Assembly (NCBI RefSeq): GCF_014773225.1
Contig: NZ_JACXAJ010000009.1
Coordinates: forward strand, 1 to 64,000
DNA from: Pontibacter aquaedesilientis
Lineage (GTDB): Bacteria; Bacteroidota; Bacteroidia; Cytophagales; Hymenobacteraceae
Reading direction: 5' to 3'
Length of the DNA stretch: 64,000 nucleotides
Made by a program: the position numbers and the translations under genes. Positions 59,729 to 64,000 of the stretch are shown here, in pieces; position 1 is the stretch's first letter, and every line of letters begins with the position of its first letter. The notes under the pieces are model-generated. The model was not told the origin of the DNA, did not search any database, and saw nothing but the letters and a program-made list of their open reading frames with translations.

Positions 59729-62131
59729 TTAATTTCTCAGCGGCTTACCCGTAGTCAGTATACTCTGGATACGCTCAAGTGTCTTGCGCTCACCAGTCAG
59801 TGACAGGAAGGCTTCGCGTTCCAAATCCAGCAGGTACTGCTCGCTTACCTCGGTTGGGGCAGACAGATCGCCTCCACACATTACGTAAGCCAGCTTATGC
59901 GATATTTTCTGGTCGTGCTCCGAAATGTAGCGCCCGCGCACCATGGCGTTGGCCCCTGTCAGGAACATACCCAAAGCGCCTTTGCCCTGCACCTTGATGT
60001 TGGTCTTCTTGGCTGGTTGCGTATACCCTGCCTCTGCCAGTCTGATCGCCTGTGCCTTGGCATCCGCAATCAGTCGGTTGTTGTTCAGGGTAATGGCGTC
60101 GCCCTGGCGCATAAAGCCCAGATCAAAGGCCTCTTTTGCCGAAGTGGACACCTTGGCCATACCTATCGTCAGGTAGATGTTCTTGAGTGTGTTGTACTCA
60201 ATGTCGCCTTCCTCATACAGCTCGGCTGCACGAAGCGTCATTTCCTTGGTACCGCCACCGCCAGGTATAAGACCCACGCCAAACTCCACCAGACCCATGT
60301 AAGTCTCAGCGGCAGCCTGCACATGGTCGCAATGCAGATTGAGTTCGCAACCACCGCCCAGTGTAAGGCCATGCGGAGCGCCTACCACAGGTATAGCCGA
60401 GTAGCGCATGCGCATCATCGTGTCCTGAAACTGCTTGATCATGAAGTTGATCTCGTCGTACTCTTGCTCCAGCGCATACATATAGATCAATCCCACATTG
60501 GCCCCGGCAGAGAAGTTGGCGGCATCGCTTCCGACCACCATGCCCCGAAACTCTTTCTCGGCGATCTCAATGCCTTTGTTCAGGCCCTGCACTACATCGC
60601 CTCCGATGGTGTTCATCTTGGTATGGAATTCCACGTTCAGGATGCCATCGCCCAAGTCGATAAGCGTTGCGCCAGAGTTTTTCCAGACCACCTTATTGCT
60701 GCGCAGGTTATCCAGTATGATGAAGTTCTCTGCGCCAGGTATAGCTTTGTACTCTTTGCTCTGGATGTCATAGTAGCGTCGTTTGCCATTCTCCACAATA
60801 TAGAAAGACTCTTTGCCGTGGTTCAGCATATCCTCTACCCAGGCTGCTGGTTGGTAGCCTGCTTCTGTCATGCGTTGCACCGCCTCACGGACACCGACCA
60901 CATCCCAGTACTCAAACGGCCCCAGCTCCCAGCCAAAACCGGCACGCATGGCATCGTCTATACGGTATAGCTCATCGGAAATTTCAGGTATGCGGTTGCT
61001 CACATACTGGAACAGGCCGTAAAGCGATTCGTTGAAGAATTGCGCCGCTTTGTCGTTTTGCTTCGAGAAGGTTTTGATTCGCTTCTTCAGGTCATCGATC
61101 GGCTTGAGCATTTCCAGACTCTGGAATTTCGGACGCTGCTTTGGCCCATACTCCAGTGTGTTCAGGTCGAGCGTCAGTATCTCCGTCTTGCCTTTGGCGT
61201 CTTTGGTTTTCTTGTAAAAGCCCTGACCAGTCTTGTCGCCCAACCATTTGCTCTCCACCATCTTCTGCAGGTAGTCCGGTAACATGAACAGTTCACGCGA
61301 CTCGTCTTTCTCCCCTGTCTGGTATAGGCCATTGGCCACATTCGCCAAGGTATCCAAACCCACCACGTCCAATGTGCGGAAGGTTGCTGACTTCGGGCGG
61401 CCGATGATCGGCCCTGTAATGCGGTCTACCTCGTCCACATTCAGGCCGAGTTTGTTCATCACCTGTAGCCCTTGCATGATAGCGTATATACCTACTCGGT
61501 TGGCGATAAAAGCTGGTGTATCTTTGGCGAGCACGGTGGTCTTGCCCAGGTATAGGTCGCCGTAGTGCATCAGGAAGTCAATAACTTGCTGATCTGTCTC
61601 CGGTGTAGGTATAATTTCGAGGAGCTTGAGGTAGCGCGGCGGGTTGAAAAAGTGCGTACCGCAGAAGTGTTTCTTGAAGTCATCGGAGCGACCGTCCAGC
61701 ATCATGTGGATCGGGATACCGGAAGTGTTGGAAGTGATGAGAGTGCCTGGCTTGCGGTGCTGCTCTACCTGATCAAACACCGTCTTCTTGATTTTCAGGT
61801 TCTCCACTACCACCTCAATGGTCCAGTCGGCAGTGGCGATGTCCTTCATGTTGTCGTCAAAATTACCGGTCTGGATGAGGCGGGCATCGGCCTTGCGGTA
61901 GAGCGGCGACGGATTGGAGTTGATGGCCGTTTGCAACGCACTGTTCACAATGCGGTTTCGGACGTTCTTGTTCTCCAGCGTCAGCCCTTTCTTCTCTTCG
62001 TCCGGCGTCAGTTCACGTGGCACGATGTCGAGCAGCAGTACCTGCACACCAATGTTGGCAAAGTGGCAGGCGATGCGGGAGCCCATTACGCCAGAGCCCA
62101 GCACGGCTACTTTCTTAATAATTCTTTTCAT
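59729..62131 (-). CDS. 3-hydroxyacyl-CoA dehydrogenase / enoyl-CoA hydratase fusion (FadN-like)
   Basis: An 800-residue bifunctional beta-oxidation enzyme. The N-terminal NAD domain starts KKVAVLGSGVMGSRIACHFA, and HFFNPPRYLKLLEIIPTP near residue 175 is the hydroxyacyl-CoA dehydrogenase signature. The C-terminal part (about 490-700) is a hydratase with VVGAPHGLTLGGGCELNLHCD. The domain order is dehydrogenase first, as in Bacillus FadN, not hydratase first as in E. coli FadB. It follows the MarR gene by 26 bp and is probably cotranscribed. Confidence 0.93.
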   Translation of the reverse strand: MKRIIKKVAVLGSGVMGSRIACHFANIGVQVLLLDIVPRELTPDEEKKGLTLENKNVRNRIVNSALQTAINSNPSPLYRKADARLIQTGNFDDNMKDIATADWTIEVVVENLKIKKTVFDQVEQHRKPGTLITSNTSGIPIHMMLDGRSDDFKKHFCGTHFFNPPRYLKLLEIIPTPETDQQVIDFLMHYGDLYLGKTTVLAKDTPAFIANRVGIYAIMQGLQVMNKLGLNVDEVDRITGPIIGRPKSATFRTLDVVGLDTLANVANGLYQTGEKDESRELFMLPDYLQKMVESKWLGDKTGQGFYKKTKDAKGKTEILTLDLNTLEYGPKQRPKFQSLEMLKPIDDLKKRIKTFSKQNDKAAQFFNESLYGLFQYVSNRIPEISDELYRIDDAMRAGFGWELGPFEYWDVVGVREAVQRMTEAGYQPAAWVEDMLNHGKESFYIVENGKRRYYDIQSKEYKAIPGAENFIILDNLRSNKVVWKNSGATLIDLGDGILNVEFHTKMNTIGGDVVQGLNKGIEIAEKEFRGMVVGSDAANFSAGANVGLIYMYALEQEYDEINFMIKQFQDTMMRMRYSAIPVVGAPHGLTLGGGCELNLHCDHVQAAAETYMGLVEFGVGLIPGGGGTKEMTLRAAELYEEGDIEYNTLKNIYLTIGMAKVSTSAKEAFDLGFMRQGDAITLNNNRLIADAKAQAIRLAEAGYTQPAKKTNIKVQGKGALGMFLTGANAMVRGRYISEHDQKISHKLAYVMCGGDLSAPTEVSEQYLLDLEREAFLSLTGERKTLERIQSILTTGKPLRN

Positions 62132-62157
62132 AGAAAAAGCTTGATGGTCTACTATGG

Positions 62158-62592
62158 TTAGAAAATTTCTTTGTTTTCGATCATGTTGATAATACGGCCT
62201 GACACCCTGAAGAATACATCCAGCTCCTCCTGTGGAATGGCTTCCTGCATTTTGTGATTGAATTGGCGCACGGTCTGCCGCGACACCTCTTTCTTTTCCA
62301 ATCCCTTCTCTGTCAGAAAAATGCGCACCAGGCGCTTGTCCCGGTCATCAGACACCTTATAAATCAGGCCTTTCTCTTCCATGCTCTTCAATATACGGGT
62401 CAGGCTGCGCGCCTCTAAGCCAAGCAAAGGAGCTATTTTGGTAGCAGGCGTACCTGTTTCCTGGTTGATGTTGAGCAATACGAACCCAATGGAAGTGGTA
62501 ATGTCGTTTTTGGCCGCCTCTGTGTTATACATACGGGAAATGGCATGCCAGCATACTTTTACATTATAGTCTACAGTTTCTTCAGGCTTCAT
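62158..62592 (-). CDS. MarR family transcriptional regulator
   Basis: A 144-residue winged-helix dimer. PATKIAPLLGLEARSLTRILKSMEEKGLIYKV is the recognition region (about residues 55-85) and DDRDKRLVRIFLTEKG the wing. It heads the fatty-acid genes and may sense acyl-CoA, by analogy with FadR-like regulators of other phyla, but no ligand is shown. A dyad near its promoter (62630-62641) is a candidate autoregulatory site. Confidence 0.92.
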   Translation of the reverse strand: MKPEETVDYNVKVCWHAISRMYNTEAAKNDITTSIGFVLLNINQETGTPATKIAPLLGLEARSLTRILKSMEEKGLIYKVSDDRDKRLVRIFLTEKGLEKKEVSRQTVRQFNHKMQEAIPQEELDVFFRVSGRIINMIENKEIF

Positions 62593-62610
62593 GCTTTACA
62601 GTGTTTATAC

Positions 62611-62641
62611 CAAATATAGAAAATAATGTTATGCTTGCATA
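62611..62641 (-). promoter_or_regulatory. MarR gene promoter with candidate operator
   Basis: On the minus strand a -7 box TATATTTG (62611-62618) lies 19 nt from an imperfect -33 (62638-62640). The -33 region coincides with the dyad TATGCTTGCATA (62630-62641, 5-bp arms, 2-nt centre), which could bind the MarR dimer. This is inferred from position. Confidence 0.45.
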
Positions 62642-62754
62642 CTATTTTAACGAAAAATTAATCTCCGCTCCCGTCTCTTATCAAATAGAGGGGAATCGCA
62701 GTAAAGTACCGTTTGCTATAGTTTATGTATAATCGCCAGAATGGTTACAAACAA

Positions 62755-62783
62755 AAAACCCTTTCCGGATAGGAAAGGGTTTT
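62755..62783 (-). terminator. Terminator of the acyl-CoA ligase gene
   Basis: AAAACCCTTTCC / GGAAAGGGTTTT (62755-62766, 62772-62783) with a 5-nt loop, 20 bp past the ligase stop codon; A-rich on the left gives a U-tract on the minus strand. Confidence 0.88.
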
Positions 62784-62803
62784 GATACTCAGTTGAAACC
62801 GTT

Positions 62804-64000
62804 TTAAAACATGCTGTCGATCTCTTTTTGATAATTGGTCGTGATGTTTTTACGCTTCACTTTAAGGGTTGGCGTTAGCTCTCCGCTCTCTACAGTCCAC
62901 ATGTTAGGTATAAGCTTGAACTTTTTGATGGTTTCGTATTGCGCCAGTCCTTCGTTCGCCTTTTCCACTTCACGCTTATATTTATCAAGAATCTCCGGCT
63001 TAGTAATCATCTCGGCATCGGAGGTATACTTTATACCTTTGTGCGAGCACCAGTCCTGTAGCCCCAGGAAGGCAGGCACGATCAGAGCGGCAGCGTACTT
63101 CTGTCCGGCTCCTACCACCATGGCCTGCTCTATTACAACCGATTCTTTCAATTTATTTTCGATTGGCTGCGGAGCCACATACTTACCACCCGAGGTCTTG
63201 AACATCTCCTTCTTGCGGTCAGTAATCTTCAGGAACTTGCCCTCCACCAACTCGCCGATGTCGCCGGTATGGAACCAACCGTCGGCGTCAATCACTTCAG
63301 CAGTCAGGTCAGGCTTCTTGTAGTAGCCTTTCATCACGTGCGGTCCGCGAGTCAGAATCTCCCCGTCTTCGGCTATTTTAACTTCCACGCCGTCGATAGT
63401 CATACCTACCGTACCGATCACGTTGTTCTCCGGCTCGTAACGGTTTACGGTGATCACCGGCGAGGTTTCCGTCAGGCCGTAGCCTTCCATCACCCGGATA
63501 TTGGCCGACCAGAATACACGGGCCAGTCGTGGCTGCAGCGCTGCGCCACCCGATACGATTGCAATCACGTTGCCGCCCAGCGCCTCGCGCCACTTGCTGA
63601 AAATGATTTTATTGGCCAGTTCCAGCTGTTTGTTGTACCACCAGCCCTGGTCTTCCCGGGTATCATATTTCAAACCGAGGTCCAGCGCCCAGAAGAAGAG
63701 CTTGCGCTTCACGCCGGTCAGTTCCATGCCCTTGGCCACAATCTTGTCATATACCTTCTCGAGCAGGCGCGGCACAGTGGTAAACACATGCGGCTGCACC
63801 TCTTTCAGGTTGTCGGCCACCTTCTCGATACTCTCAGCATAGTAGATCGACACCCCGATACGCATGTACAGGTATAGCAGCATGCGCTCAAAGATATGGC
63901 AAAGCGGCAGGAAGCTCAGGGCACGGTGCGAGCTGTTCACCGGCACGTAAGGCAAAGTGCCGGTTACGTTGCTCACAATGTTATTGTGTGTCAGCATGAC
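62804..64000 (-). CDS. Long-chain acyl-CoA synthetase, partial (runs off the right edge)
   Basis: The C-terminal 398 residues of an AMP-forming acyl-CoA ligase; the frame is open to the window end, so the N-terminal part is missing. VMLTHNNIVSN at the edge directly follows the phosphate-binding loop. LPLCHIFERMLLYLYM, GGAALQPRLARVFW, EGYGLTETSPVITVNRY and GWFHTGDIGELVEGKFLKITDRKKEMFKTSGGKY (conserved A-motifs, in part) identify the family; PTLKVKRKNI near the end contains the final catalytic Lys region. It activates fatty acids for the beta-oxidation enzymes downstream, but has its own terminator. Confidence 0.93.
   Translation of the reverse strand, partial: VMLTHNNIVSNVTGTLPYVPVNSSHRALSFLPLCHIFERMLLYLYMRIGVSIYYAESIEKVADNLKEVQPHVFTTVPRLLEKVYDKIVAKGMELTGVKRKLFFWALDLGLKYDTREDQGWWYNKQLELANKIIFSKWREALGGNVIAIVSGGAALQPRLARVFWSANIRVMEGYGLTETSPVITVNRYEPENNVIGTVGMTIDGVEVKIAEDGEILTRGPHVMKGYYKKPDLTAEVIDADGWFHTGDIGELVEGKFLKITDRKKEMFKTSGGKYVAPQPIENKLKESVVIEQAMVVGAGQKYAAALIVPAFLGLQDWCSHKGIKYTSDAEMITKPEILDKYKREVEKANEGLAQYETIKKFKLIPNMWTVESGELTPTLKVKRKNITTNYQKEIDSMF

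Noticed and set aside
59897..60970. 357-codon open frame on the plus strand opposite the FadN-like gene
   Set aside because: His/Val/Leu-rich antisense shadow without motifs; the minus-strand gene is intact.
1538..63877. The octamer as a promoter -7 element
   Set aside because: TATACC resembles TAnnTTTG only in part. Most copies lie inside genes in either orientation without a -33, and true promoters here use TAnnTTTG.
1538..63877. The octamer as a strand-biased site such as KOPS or Chi
   Set aside because: The two orientations are nearly equal in number (about 34 and 29). Local runs of one orientation exist (11-17 kb, 59-64 kb) but a switch-point pattern is not clear in this window.
1..64000. 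CRISPR array
   Set aside because: No regularly spaced repeats of 24-40 bp were seen; the repeated octamer is irregularly spaced and lies in both orientations.

Overview
The window looks like a chromosomal segment of a Bacteroidota bacterium, most likely order Cytophagales and plausibly family Hymenobacteraceae (Pontibacter-like). Supporting signs are Bacteroidota promoters (TTG, about 19 nt, TAnnTTTG), few visible Shine-Dalgarno sites, gliding genes gldB, gldD and gldE, the mutY-ssb-gldE-gldD order, a 30S THX protein, and family-specific proteins (DUF2480, DUF6150-like, DUF4890, PorT-type barrels). The genus is inference. No phage, plasmid, CRISPR array or large mobile element is visible.

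Layout. 1-700: no gene, but two tandem leftward promoters of the strong rRNA type and a perfect 27-bp dyad; the transcript leaves the left edge. 0.7-4.4 kb: tsaB-DUF2480, an S41 protease, rnpA-rpmH. 4.5-12.5 kb: M61 peptidase, FAD reductase, PfkB kinase, tRNA-His, dihydroorotase and a lipoprotein serpin. 12.8-20.8 kb: DEAD-box helicase, upp, and an envelope group (Wzi-like barrel, MsbA-like exporter, GmhA). 21-25 kb: ComM-type ATPase and three tandem outer-membrane barrels. 25-37.4 kb, leftward: M20 dipeptidase, plsY, a 1591-residue secreted protein, prmA, tpiA, uvrA. 37.7-41.7 kb: thx, truncated hemoglobin, ECF sigma factor with a small overlapping partner, nth, DUF4890. 41.9-47.9 kb: glycosyltransferase, gldB, barrel, RNase E/G, a 29-residue ribosomal-type protein, TPR protein, HU. 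48.3-55.8 kb, rightward: mutY, ssb, gldE, gldD, recG, a secreted protein. 55.8-64 kb, leftward: a beta-oxidation cluster (acyl-CoA ligase, MarR regulator, dehydrogenase/hydratase fusion, thiolase, acyl-CoA dehydrogenase).

Most unusual signal. The octamer AGGTATAG / CTATACCT occurs, by hand count, about 63 times (29 and 34 in the two orientations) where about 2 are expected. It lies in coding DNA in all frames and is denser between genes. Several intergenic dyads are built from it: a 16-bp palindrome after the Wzi-like gene, the thx terminator stem, and, through the related core AGGTATACCT, the centre of a perfect 58-bp palindrome between gldD and recG. Density, scatter and inverted pairs at terminators resemble DNA-uptake sequences of other phyla; the function is unknown.

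Second theme. Two small genes interrupt the beta-oxidation operon, and each lies between imperfect 27-bp inverted repeats: a four-helix-bundle (S23/Avd-type) gene and a GIY-YIG gene. The first repeat type recurs, without a gene, at the 3' end of the M61 gene, and at both places it begins in the TAG stop codon of the host gene. This suggests small mobile cassettes that insert harmlessly at gene ends.
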